A stretch of 20,276 bases of DNA, taken from assembly GCA_035535315.1 (NCBI GenBank), contig DATLQD010000085.1, forward strand, positions 1-20,276, written 5' to 3'. Each line of letters starts with the position of its first letter. The stretch's first letter is position 1. Shown here in pieces: positions 1 through 6,485 of this stretch. Source of the DNA: DASQGA01 sp035535315. Its GTDB lineage: Bacteria; Actinomycetota; Thermoleophilia; Gaiellales; Gaiellaceae. A program made the position numbers and the translations under genes. Under the pieces are notes generated by a model. That model was not told the origin of the DNA and did not search any database. It saw only the letters and a list, made by a program, of their open reading frames with translations.

Positions 1-1419
1 GTCGAACTGGTCGACACGGCCGACGGAGACATCTCGCTCTACCAGCAAGGCGACTTTGTCGACCTCTGCCGGGGACCGCATCTCCAGGACGCGAAGCCCA
101 TCAAGGCCGTCAAGCTCACGAGCCTCGCGGGGGCCTACTGGCGCGGCGACGAGACGAAGCCGCAGCTCACCCGCGTCTACGGCACGGCGTTCTACGACCC
201 GAAGGATCTCGAGCAGTACCTGCACCGGCTCGAGGAGGCCAGGCGCCGAGACCACCGGCGGGTGGGGAGGGAGCTCGAGCTCTTCGACTTCTCGGATCTG
301 GCACCGGGGATGCCCTTCTGGCACCCGCGGGGCATGGTCATCTGGAACGCCCTCGAGGACCTGCGCCGCCGTGAGAACCTTCGCCGCGGGTACGCCGAGA
401 TCCGGACGCCGCAGCTCTACGACGCCGAGCTCTGGCGCACATCGGGCCACTGGGAGAAGTACAAGGACAGCATGTTCACGCTCGAGGCGGAGGGGCGCGA
501 GTTTGGGCTGAAGCCGATGAACTGCCCCGGGCACTGCCTGCTCTACGGCCAGGGCTCGCACAGCTACCGGAACCTGCCTTTGCGCCTGGCGGAGGCAGGC
601 AACCTTCATCGAAACGAGCTCTCCGGCACCTTGCACGGACTCCTGCGCGTCAGGCATTTCGTGCAGGACGACGCCCATGTCTTCTGCACCGACGAGCAGA
701 TTCACGAGGAGCTCCTGGCCTGCCTCGAGTACGCCTACTTCATCTACGACCTCTTCGAGCTCGACATTCGGGTGGAGCTCTCACTCCGCCCTGACAACAA
801 GCTGGGAACGGACGAGGAGTGGGACTTCGCCGAGGACGCGCTCCGCAAGGCGCTCGCTGCGCGCGGACTCGACTACACCGAGAGCGAGGGCGAGGGGTCG
901 TTCTACGGGCCGAAGATCGACTTGCACATGACCGACTCGCTGGGCCGGAGCTGGCAGCTCGGCACGGTGCAGCTCGACCTGCAGATGCCGAAGCGATTCG
1001 GCCTCACCTATGCGGGCGCGGACAACGCCGAGCACACGCCGGCCATGATCCACAGGGCCCTGCTCGGGTCCATCGAGCGCTTCGTGGGGATCCTCATCGA
1101 GCACACGGGCGGAGACCTGCCGCTCTGGCTCGCGCCGGAGCAAGTGCGCCTGCTTCCGGTCGCGGAGGCGCACCGAGGCGGTGCGGAGGAGATCGCAGAG
1201 GAGCTACGTGCCGCGGGCTTCCGCGCCGACGCGACCGCACCCGACGAGACGCTCGGGAAGCGCATTCGCGCGGCGGAGATCGAGAAGATTCCCTACGTGG
1301 TCGTCTACGGAGACCGGGAGTCGCGGGACTCGCTGGCCCTTCGCCACCGGCACGGCGAGCAGTCCACAGTCTCCCTGGATGCGCTCCTCGACGAGCTGCG
1401 TGCCGCTGGTACACTCTGA
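1..1419 (+). CDS. thrS: Threonyl-tRNA synthetase (5'-truncated by window edge)
   Basis: Cytosolic class II synthetase that charges tRNA-Thr. The reading frame is open from base 1; 472 residues are visible, so against a usual length near 640 the TGS domain and part of the editing domain lie upstream of the window. The visible part starts in the end of the editing domain (VDLCRGPHL, then KLTSLAGAYWRGDE), followed by the class II core. Motif 2 is LHRNELSGTLHGLLRVRHF. The three zinc ligands are present as Cys175 (in MNCPGHC), His226 (in QDDAH) and His351 (in MIHRALLGS), with the spacing known for the E. coli enzyme. The C-terminal anticodon-binding domain starts near LAPEQVRLLPV. It ends in TGA, and its last codons contain the promoter for the infC leader. 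Identification is secure. Confidence 0.97.
   Translation, partial: VELVDTADGDISLYQQGDFVDLCRGPHLQDAKPIKAVKLTSLAGAYWRGDETKPQLTRVYGTAFYDPKDLEQYLHRLEEARRRDHRRVGRELELFDFSDLAPGMPFWHPRGMVIWNALEDLRRRENLRRGYAEIRTPQLYDAELWRTSGHWEKYKDSMFTLEAEGREFGLKPMNCPGHCLLYGQGSHSYRNLPLRLAEAGNLHRNELSGTLHGLLRVRHFVQDDAHVFCTDEQIHEELLACLEYAYFIYDLFELDIRVELSLRPDNKLGTDEEWDFAEDALRKALAARGLDYTESEGEGSFYGPKIDLHMTDSLGRSWQLGTVQLDLQMPKRFGLTYAGADNAEHTPAMIHRALLGSIERFVGILIEHTGGDLPLWLAPEQVRLLPVAEAHRGGAEEIAEELRAAGFRADATAPDETLGKRIRAAEIEKIPYVVVYGDRESRDSLALRHRHGEQSTVSLDALLDELRAAGTL
1407..1415 (+). promoter_or_regulatory. Extended -10 promoter for the infC operon
   Basis: TGGTACACT fits an extended -10 (TGnTANNNT) and lies in the last codons of thrS. 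The predicted start is near 1422, so the transcript would begin at the 5' edge of the structured infC leader. No convincing -35 is seen at 17 bp. This is inference from motif and position. Confidence 0.45.
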
Positions 1420-1430
1420 CCCCTGCAAGC

Positions 1431-1500
1431 AGGAGCGTCGTTTCTCCTCACCTCCGGAGCCCAGGGCTTCTCGGAGGTTCAACCGAGCAACGAGGGTTGA
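1431..1500 (+). promoter_or_regulatory. Structured infC 5' leader, three consecutive hairpins
   Basis: Three perfect or near-perfect stems lie back to back between thrS and infC. The first pairs AGGAG (1431-1435) with CTCCT (1444-1448). The second pairs ACCTCCG (1450-1456) with CGGAGGT (1472-1478) and has an inner AGCC/GGCT stem. The third pairs TCAACC (1479-1484) with GGTTGA (1495-1500). They are followed at once by a terminator-like hairpin. This layout suggests a cis-regulatory leader of the IF3-L35-L20 operon, which in other bacteria is autoregulated. I do not recognise a known Rfam motif in it. Confidence 0.5.
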
Positions 1501-1503
1501 CGG

Positions 1504-1524
1504 AGCTGCTGCACGCAGCTTTTT
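1504..1524 (+). terminator. Terminator/attenuator-like hairpin ahead of infC
   Basis: AGCTGC (1504-1509) pairs with GCAGCT (1515-1520) around the loop TGCAC, followed directly by a run of five T (1520-1524). It lies 42 bp before the infC start and after the predicted leader promoter, so it could attenuate infC-rpmI-rplT. It could also terminate thrS transcription. The stem is only 6 bp, so efficiency is uncertain. Confidence 0.55.
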
Positions 1525-1566
1525 GTCGTTTGAGAGAGAGGATCGCACGAGTTTGGTGAAGCTTCA

Positions 1567-2277
1567 GTGAGGCCGCGGCGGAGACCCGAGCCACCGCGTC
1601 CGGTTCAAGATCTGACCCGCATCAACGAGGGGATCAGGGTGCCGAAGGTGCGGCTGGTGGATTCGGACGGTTCGCAGGTAGGGATCAAGACGCGGGACGA
1701 GGCGCTCGAGTACGCGTTCTCGAAGAACCTCGATCTGGTCGAAGTGGCGGCGAACGCCGATCCGCCGGTCTGCCGGATCATGGATTACGGCAAGTACAAG
1801 TACGAGCAGGAGCAGAAGGCCAAGACCGCGAGAAAGCACCAGGTCTCGATCAACGTGAAGGAGATCAAGCTACGCCCCAAGATTGGAGTCCACGACTACG
1901 AGACGAAGAAGGGACACGTCGTCCGCTTCCTCAAACAGCGAGCCAAGGTGAAGGTGACGATCATGTTTCGCGGCCGGGAACAGAGCCACCCGGAGCGCGG
2001 CCGTGATCTCCTCATGCGGCTTGCGGAGGATGTGAAGGAAATCGGCCAGATCGAGTCCCCTCCACTCCAGGACGGCCGGAACATGGTCATGGTTCTCGGC
2101 CCGAACAAGAGCCTCGGACAGTCGGCCCAAACACAGGATCAGCCGGAAGCAGGAGCCGAGCCCAAAGCAGTGTCCGAGCCCGAAGCAGTATCCGAGCACG
2201 CGCCGGCTCAGGAGCCCGAAACAGAAGCACAAGCAGAGGTGGGAGCAGCACAGGGTGCCCAAGCAGAAAACGAATAG
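1567..2277 (+). CDS. infC: Translation initiation factor IF-3 with long acidic tail
   Basis: IF3 binds the 30S subunit, prevents early 50S joining and checks start-codon/initiator-tRNA pairing. The N domain starts at RINEGIRVPKVRLVD (residue 18 on) and contains the family signature PVCRIMDYGKYKYE. The C domain runs from VKEIKLRPKIG to MVMVLGPNK (residue 181). Residues 182-236 are a Glu/Ala/Pro/Gln-rich, probably disordered tail that typical IF3 (170-180 residues) lacks. I take the GTG at 1567, with GGTGA about 8 nt upstream as a weak ribosome binding site. The 3' end overlaps rpmI by 23 bp, suggesting coupled translation. The structured leader upstream points to transcriptional or translational control. 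Confidence 0.95.
   Translation: MRPRRRPEPPRPVQDLTRINEGIRVPKVRLVDSDGSQVGIKTRDEALEYAFSKNLDLVEVAANADPPVCRIMDYGKYKYEQEQKAKTARKHQVSINVKEIKLRPKIGVHDYETKKGHVVRFLKQRAKVKVTIMFRGREQSHPERGRDLLMRLAEDVKEIGQIESPPLQDGRNMVMVLGPNKSLGQSAQTQDQPEAGAEPKAVSEPEAVSEHAPAQEPETEAQAEVGAAQGAQAENE
2158..2193 (+). repeat. Tandem 18-bp repeat in the infC tail
   Basis: Two adjacent 18-bp units, GAGCCCAAAGCAGTGTCC and GAGCCCGAAGCAGTATCC, differ at two positions. They encode EPKAVS and EPEAVS inside the acidic tail of IF3. The unit is a multiple of three, so gain or loss would keep the frame. This suggests part of the tail grew by repeat duplication. Confidence 0.85.
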
Positions 2278-2449
2278 CTCAGCGAAGAAGCGCTTCAAGA
2301 TCACCGGCACGGGCAAGATCCTGCGCCGGCATGCGATGAAGAGCCACAACCTCGAGAAGAAGAGCGCCAAGCGCAAGCGCGCGTTCGCGACCGATCACGA
2401 GATCGCCAAGCAGGACAACCGCGAGGCGCGGCGCCTCCTCGGACTCTGA
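2255..2449 (+). CDS. rpmI: 50S ribosomal protein L35
   Basis: A 64-residue basic protein of the large ribosomal subunit. It carries the L35 pattern near the N-terminus (MPKQKTNSSAKKRFKITGTG) followed by RRHAMKSHNLEKKSAKRKR. Length matches the family. The start is GTG at 2255, inside the end of infC (23-bp overlap), with a purine-rich GAGGTGGGAG about 10 nt upstream serving as ribosome binding site. It sits between infC and rplT as in most bacteria. Identification is secure. Confidence 0.97.
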   Translation: MPKQKTNSSAKKRFKITGTGKILRRHAMKSHNLEKKSAKRKRAFATDHEIAKQDNREARRLLGL

Positions 2450-2467
2450 CGGAGAAGGGGGAGTCGA

Positions 2468-2827
2468 ATGCCTCGGGTAAAGCGATCCGTCCACGCGCGC
2501 AAGAAGCGCCGGAAGGTCCTCGAGCAGGCCAAGGGCTACGTCGGCCAGAGCAGCGTCTCCTACCGCAAGGCGAAGGAGCAGCTTCTCCACTCCGACAACT
2601 ACGCCTATCGCGACCGGAAGAACAAGAAGCGGGTGTTTCGTCGCCTCTGGATCATCCGGATCAATGCAGCCGCGAGGCGCGAGGGCTTGTCGTACAACCA
2701 GTTCGTCAGCGGCTGCCGGAAGGCCGAGATCGACCTCGACCGGAAGGTGCTCGCAGACATCGCCGTCAGCGATCCGGCGGCGTTCTCCAAGATCGCGGCC
2801 GAGGCCAAAGCCGCGTTAGATGGTTGA
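2468..2827 (+). CDS. rplT: 50S ribosomal protein L20
   Basis: A 119-residue large-subunit assembly protein that binds 23S rRNA. The sequence MPRVKRSVHARKKRRKVLEQ and the later FRRLWIIRINAAARREG are classic L20 signatures. The ATG at 2468 is preceded by a purine-rich GGAGAAGGGGGAG, one of the few strong Shine-Dalgarno sequences in the window. It follows rpmI by 18 bp and completes the IF3-L35-L20 operon. In Gram-negative and Firmicute models L20 represses this operon; whether the infC leader here responds to L20 is unknown. Confidence 0.97.
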   Translation: MPRVKRSVHARKKRRKVLEQAKGYVGQSSVSYRKAKEQLLHSDNYAYRDRKNKKRVFRRLWIIRINAAARREGLSYNQFVSGCRKAEIDLDRKVLADIAVSDPAAFSKIAAEAKAALDG

Positions 2828-2875
2828 CCTAGAAGCCTGAGCGATCGCGAGCCTATCCCGAAGGTCTTCCGCCGC

Positions 2876-3820
2876 ATGGCGGAGGACTTCGAGCAGGGAG
2901 GCTCTCCGCTTTACGCCCGCCTCGCTCGCGAGTACGCCGACGACCCACGACTCGTGCGGATCGTGGCCGACCACGAGCCGAGGTGGGAAGTGCCGCTCCG
3001 AGTCTTCGCCGCGGTTCACCACCTCGCGCTGACCGGCAGGGTGGAAGATCCTTGGTCGTCGTTCGGGGAGGTGCTCGAGGCTTACGCGGACGAACTCGCG
3101 CGCTTCGTGGCCGAGCAGCCGGTCCAGACGAACGAGGTTCAGCGTTGCTGGGGGCTCCTGCCCGGGTTCCTTTCGGCTGCCGATCGAAGTCGCAGGTTTT
3201 CGCTCGTGGAGCTCGGTCCCAGCGCGGGCCTAAACCTTTTCTGGGATCACTATCGCTACCGCTACCCCGACGCTGTCTGGGGACCGGCTGACGCACCGGT
3301 CGAGCTTACCGGCCGGGCCCGAGGCGGTCCCCCCGCCGAGCTCTTCGAGCGTGACGTCGAGGTCGTCCGGCGCCGCGGGATCGACCGCCATCCGGTCGAC
3401 GTCACTGAGGCGGCGGGGGCGAAGCTCCTCGAGGCGTTCGTCTGGGCCGACCAGCCGGAGCGCATCGAGCGCCTCCGCCGCGCGGTCGAAGTGGTGAGAA
3501 AGAACCCTCCCGAGCTCGTCCAGGGCGACTACGTCGAGCTTCTGCCGAAGGTGCTAACCGAGCATCCAGACGACGCCCTCATGGTCGTGTACCACTCCGC
3601 TTCGGTCGTCTATCTATCCCGAAACGTCAGGGAGCGGCTGCATGAGGAGATCGAGGAGGCGGGAAGGCAGGGGCCGCTCGCCTGGCTTTCGTACGAGTCG
3701 GTCGAGGAGACGCCGGGGTATTACGTCTTCGTACTCGACCTCCAGACGTGGCCGGGGGGAGAGCGACGCCGGCTGGCGAGGCTCGACGGCCACGCGAACA
3801 CGCTCGAGTGGCTTCCGTGA
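2876..3820 (+). CDS. DUF2332 family protein, function unknown
   Basis: A 314-residue soluble protein matching the actinobacterial DUF2332 family by its N-terminal GSPLYARLAREYADD, the AAVHHLALTG segment and the central VELGPSAGLNLFWDHYRY (from residue 111). That last motif resembles the glycine-rich SAM-binding loop of Rossmann methyltransferases, but no activity is established as far as I know. ATG 2876 has only a weak AAGG upstream. The frame is open back to the rplT stop and reads VFRRM just before this Met, so translation might begin slightly earlier, for example at CTG 2837. It lies 48 bp after rplT and overlaps the following methyltransferase gene by 4 bp (GTGA), suggesting an operon. 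Confidence 0.85.
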   Translation: MAEDFEQGGSPLYARLAREYADDPRLVRIVADHEPRWEVPLRVFAAVHHLALTGRVEDPWSSFGEVLEAYADELARFVAEQPVQTNEVQRCWGLLPGFLSAADRSRRFSLVELGPSAGLNLFWDHYRYRYPDAVWGPADAPVELTGRARGGPPAELFERDVEVVRRRGIDRHPVDVTEAAGAKLLEAFVWADQPERIERLRRAVEVVRKNPPELVQGDYVELLPKVLTEHPDDALMVVYHSASVVYLSRNVRERLHEEIEEAGRQGPLAWLSYESVEETPGYYVFVLDLQTWPGGERRRLARLDGHANTLEWLP

Positions 3821-4536
3821 TCACATCCGCTTCGAATGCCCGCTTGAAGCTCGTGCGGAAGCTGGCGGGGCGACGCCAGCGCGAAAAGCTCGGCCTCTTC
3901 GTCTGCGAGGGGGAGGACCTAATCGAGGCGGCGCTGGATGCGGGGATCGAGCCGGTTGAGGCGCTCGTCGACGCCGAGCGACCGGCGCTGGCCGACCGGC
4001 TGGGGAAGGCGGAAGAGGTCCAGCCCGCGCTCATGGCCGAGCTCTCGACGCTTGCGCATCCTCCACGTGTGATCGCGGTTTTCCGGCAGGCCGACCTTCC
4101 GCGAGGGTTCGCTCCGCCGGTCGGCCTTGGCCTCTGGCACGTCGGCGACCCGGGAAACCTCGGCACGCTCCTTCGGACCGCCGACGCACTCGGCCCGGCG
4201 TTCGTGGCGCTCTCGCGAGGCTCGGCAGATCCGACCGCGCCCAAAGCTCTGCGCGCGTCGGCTGGGGCCGTGTTTCGCGTCCCGATCGGACTCCTCGACG
4301 AGGCGCCGCGCCCGTGGTTCGCTCTCGTCGCGTCCGGGGGCCGCCCGCTGTGGGAGGCCGAGCTGGGCGAGGGCACGTTCGTCCTCGGGGCCGAGCGTGA
4401 AGGGCTTCCCTCTGAGGTGCTTGACAGCTGCGAGGAGCGTGTAACCGTCCCGCAGGAGCCAGCGGCCGAGTCGCTGAACGTCGCCGTCGCCGGAGCCCTC
4501 GCACTGTACGAGCTCCGGCGTCGTACACTCAGCTAG
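3817..4536 (+). CDS. TrmH/SpoU-family RNA 2'-O-methyltransferase
   Basis: A 239-residue SPOUT-class enzyme expected to 2'-O-methylate a ribose in rRNA or tRNA using SAM. The N-terminal substrate-binding domain has the typical opening SASNARLKLVRKLAGRR and FVCEGEDLIEAAL. The trefoil-knot domain carries motif 1 GNLGTLLRTADALG (Asn114, Arg120), motif 2 LGAEREGLP (Glu193) and motif 3 ESLNVAVAGALALYE (Asn221). I choose GTG 3817, which overlaps the DUF2332 stop as GTGA; an in-frame start at 3748 would overlap that gene by 73 bp and adds no family-like sequence. Its position between rplT and pheST matches the TsnR-like gene of other Actinomycetota. The exact target site cannot be read from the sequence. 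Confidence 0.92.
   Translation: MITSASNARLKLVRKLAGRRQREKLGLFVCEGEDLIEAALDAGIEPVEALVDAERPALADRLGKAEEVQPALMAELSTLAHPPRVIAVFRQADLPRGFAPPVGLGLWHVGDPGNLGTLLRTADALGPAFVALSRGSADPTAPKALRASAGAVFRVPIGLLDEAPRPWFALVASGGRPLWEAELGEGTFVLGAEREGLPSEVLDSCEERVTVPQEPAAESLNVAVAGALALYELRRRTLS
4524..4529 (+). promoter_or_regulatory. Leaderless -10 box (TACACT) for the SnoaL-like gene
   Basis: TACACT occupies -12 to -7 relative to the GTG at 4536, the spacing expected when transcription starts on the first base of the start codon. It lies inside the end of the upstream methyltransferase gene. No Shine-Dalgarno is present at this GTG, which agrees with a leaderless transcript. Confidence 0.5.
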
Positions 4537-4922
4537 TGACCAGGCGGGAATGGCTCGAGGCCTACCGGCGAGCCTGGGAGCAGGCTGACGTCGACGCCGC
4601 AGTGGCGCTCTTCACGGAGGACGCTGTCTACCGATCGTCGCCCTTCCGGCCCCCGAGCGTCGGCTCGAAGGGGATCCGCGAGTACTGGAGCGCCGTCACA
4701 TCGTCGCAGCGCGAGACTCAGGTGAGAATCGGCGAACCGATCGAGGCCGGCTCGAAGATGGCGGTCGAGTGGTGGACGACGATGCGGGAGGGCGAGAACG
4801 AGATCACCCTCCCCGGCTGCCTCGTCCTTCGCTTCGCGGAGGACGGGCGCTGCAAGGAGCTGCGGGAGTACTGGCATGTCGAACACCGTCGCATCGACCC
4901 TCCCGAAGGATGGGGGCGTTAG
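4536..4922 (+). CDS. SnoaL-like / NTF2-fold protein
   Basis: A 128-residue cone-shaped alpha+beta protein of the NTF2/SnoaL-like superfamily. The typical pattern is present: N-terminal helix with YRRAWEQADVDAAVALFTEDAVYRS, a GIREYW segment, and alternating strands ending in CKELREYWHVEHRR. Such proteins act as small-molecule isomerases or hydrolases or simply bind ligands; the substrate here cannot be inferred. The start is GTG 4536, whose G is also the last base of the preceding TAG stop. The stop TAG overlaps the convergent methyltransferase stop in the four bases TTAG. A TACACT box suggests its own promoter. Confidence 0.85.
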   Translation: MTRREWLEAYRRAWEQADVDAAVALFTEDAVYRSSPFRPPSVGSKGIREYWSAVTSSQRETQVRIGEPIEAGSKMAVEWWTTMREGENEITLPGCLVLRFAEDGRCKELREYWHVEHRRIDPPEGWGR

Positions 4923-5623
4923 CCGCCACGCTCGGCGACCCAAACGGTGTCCTCGCCGCCGGTGTAGGGCCGTCGGTCGAACCAGCCGTAGCTCGCGACG
5001 ACGTTGAACCCCGCCTCTCCGAGCAGCTCGCGCCAGCGCTCGGGGTGAAGCCAGGCGAGCTCCATCGTCGTCTCGCCCCCGTTCCCGCGCACCGAGAGGG
5101 TGAGCACGTGCGCCTCGGAGTCCCAGTCGGCGCGCTCCCAGATCCCGGGCTCGCGCTCGAGCCAGCGACCGTCCGTCTCCCTCATGTCCTCTTCGCCCGG
5201 CGCAAAGACGTCGAACACGAACCGGCCTCCGGGGAGGAGCAGCTCGCGCGCGGCTCGCAGCGAAGTCAGCCGGGCGGGATCGGATTTCAGGTGCAGAAGC
5301 GCTCGGAACGGGGACGTGACGAGCGCGACGCGCTCGGGCACCGGCGGATCGGTGAGGTCTCCGACACGGAGGTCGATGAGCTCGGAGACTCCCGCTCGCT
5401 CCGCCCGCCGCCGGCAGACCTCCAGCATCCCCTCCGAGGAATCGACGCCGATCACGCGCACGCCCGCCTGCGCCGTCGGGACCGCGATCCGCCCGGTTCC
5501 GACTCCAAGCTCGACGACCGGCGAACCGGCCTTGCAGGCCTCTTCGACGTAGTACTGGATGTCCTCGGTGACGCTCCGGCTCCACGCGTCGTAGAGGCTG
5601 GCGATCGCGTCGTAGGTACTCAG
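4919..5623 (-). CDS. Class I SAM-dependent methyltransferase (downstream paralog, CTG start)
   Basis: A 234-residue Rossmann methyltransferase with motif I VVELGVGTGR (residues 36-45), the acidic residue after strand 2 in VIGVDSS (Asp61), and the later LLLPGGRFVFDVF. It is a tandem paralog of the gene at 5620-6342: both share YD(x4)LYD/IYD, TED, and the C-terminal YGWFDRRP. The frame has no nearby ATG, GTG or TTG. CTG at 5623 overlaps the upstream stop as CTGA, and its residues 1-45 align with the paralog without a gap, so I infer a CTG start. The frame stays open far upstream but only as a shadow of the paralog. Substrate unknown; small-molecule methylation is likely. Confidence 0.85.
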   Translation of the reverse strand: MSTYDAIASLYDAWSRSVTEDIQYYVEEACKAGSPVVELGVGTGRIAVPTAQAGVRVIGVDSSEGMLEVCRRRAERAGVSELIDLRVGDLTDPPVPERVALVTSPFRALLHLKSDPARLTSLRAARELLLPGGRFVFDVFAPGEEDMRETDGRWLEREPGIWERADWDSEAHVLTLSVRGNGGETTMELAWLHPERWRELLGEAGFNVVASYGWFDRRPYTGGEDTVWVAERGG

Positions 5624-6342
5624 GCCGGCTTCCTCGCGACCCAGACGAACTCCGGGCTCTCGTCGTCGAAGGGTCGCCGGTCGAACCAGCCGTAGAGCGC
5701 TTCCGTCTCGAGCCCGGAGACGTCTAGGAGGCCTTCCCACTCTGAGCGCGTCACCCACCAGAGCGAGAGCGAGCGGCCCCCCTGGCCCGGCCGGCCGACG
5801 AATGCGGTCACGTCGACGCGGTTGTCGGCCGGCGCCTGCTCCACGTATTCCCAGATCTCGTCGCTCCGTGAGCCGTGCGGCTGGGCGGTTCCGTCGTTTC
5901 GAGCCGCAATATGAGGGTTGAACACGAAGGCGTTCCAGGCGAAGCGCCCGCCCGGCAGGAGCGCGGCCGCCACGCGCTCGAAGGTCCGGCGCCTTTCGGC
6001 CCAGGTGGACAGGTGGAGAAGTGCTCGGTACGGGCAGTAGATGAGCGCCGCGGGTTCGTCGAGCTCCAACTCTCGCATGTCGCCTTTGCGTAGCTCGAGC
6101 TCGACGCCAGCCTCGTCCGCGGCTGCCCGGGCCTGTGCGAGCATGGCTGCGGAGGAGTCGATCCCGAGGACCGGGCCTCCGGTCTCGCGGGCAACGGGGA
6201 TCGCCACACGCCCGGTCCCGACTGCGAGCTCGACCACCGGTCCAGTCGCCTCGAGAGCAAGCTGGACGTAGAACGGCACGTCCTCGGTCATCTCCGCGGC
6301 CCAGTGGTCGTAGATCTCTGCGAACGGGTCGTAGGCGCTCAC
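5620..6342 (-). CDS. Class I SAM-dependent methyltransferase (upstream paralog)
   Basis: A 240-residue Rossmann methyltransferase. Motif I is VVELAVGTGR (residues 36-45), Asp62 in LGIDSS should bind the SAM ribose, and LLPGGRFAWNAF is the usual post-core segment. The start is GTG 6342 with only a weak AAAGG upstream. It is the first gene of a two-gene minus-strand unit whose second gene is a paralog, and both may act on related substrates or as a pair. Just upstream lies a structured element at 6361-6479 that would form its 5' leader if transcribed from the TATCAT box at 6486-6491. Substrate cannot be inferred. Confidence 0.88.
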   Translation of the reverse strand: MSAYDPFAEIYDHWAAEMTEDVPFYVQLALEATGPVVELAVGTGRVAIPVARETGGPVLGIDSSAAMLAQARAAADEAGVELELRKGDMRELELDEPAALIYCPYRALLHLSTWAERRRTFERVAAALLPGGRFAWNAFVFNPHIAARNDGTAQPHGSRSDEIWEYVEQAPADNRVDVTAFVGRPGQGGRSLSLWWVTRSEWEGLLDVSGLETEALYGWFDRRPFDDESPEFVWVARKPA

Positions 6343-6360
6343 GGGCCGGCCTTTGGCTTC

Positions 6361-6479
6361 TGAGCGTCTGGAGGGGGTGTAGGGGAACCCGGAGGTTCAC
6401 CTACCCGGTTAAAGAAGGGGGCTCGTGGGAGAAACACGGTTTCCCCCACAGGAGCGAGCCGAAGGCGAGAGACGCTCAT
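6361..6479 (-). ncRNA. Candidate structured leader RNA ahead of the methyltransferase pair
   Basis: A 9-bp perfect inverted repeat, TGAGCGTCT (6361-6369) and AGACGCTCA (6470-6478), encloses two strong hairpins. The first (6379-6404) is an 11-position stem with one mismatch; on the minus strand it is closed by a C(UCCG)G tetraloop, a stable UNCG type. The second (6425-6449) is an 11-position stem with one mismatch, and GGCTC (6420-6424) can pair with GAGCC (6456-6460) below it. A competing small GCC/GGC stem (6458-6466) is possible. The minus strand is favoured because of the UNCG loop and because a TATCAT box predicts a start at 6479, the edge of the outer stem. It matches no riboswitch I know. 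Confidence 0.5.
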
Positions 6480-6485
6480 TAGCCG

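Noticed and set aside
819..1559. A 246-codon plus-strand frame inside thrS running into the infC leader
   Set aside because: Out of frame with thrS, Arg/Ala-rich, no motif; its end overlaps the structured leader only by chance.
4919..6400. A 493-residue methyltransferase with a long N-terminal extension
   Set aside because: The extension is the upstream methyltransferase gene read in another frame (Arg-rich, no motifs). The paralog alignment puts the start at CTG 5623.
6361..6478. Signal recognition particle RNA or tRNA
   Set aside because: The conserved SRP apical loop is absent, and no tRNA T-arm/acceptor arrangement fits.
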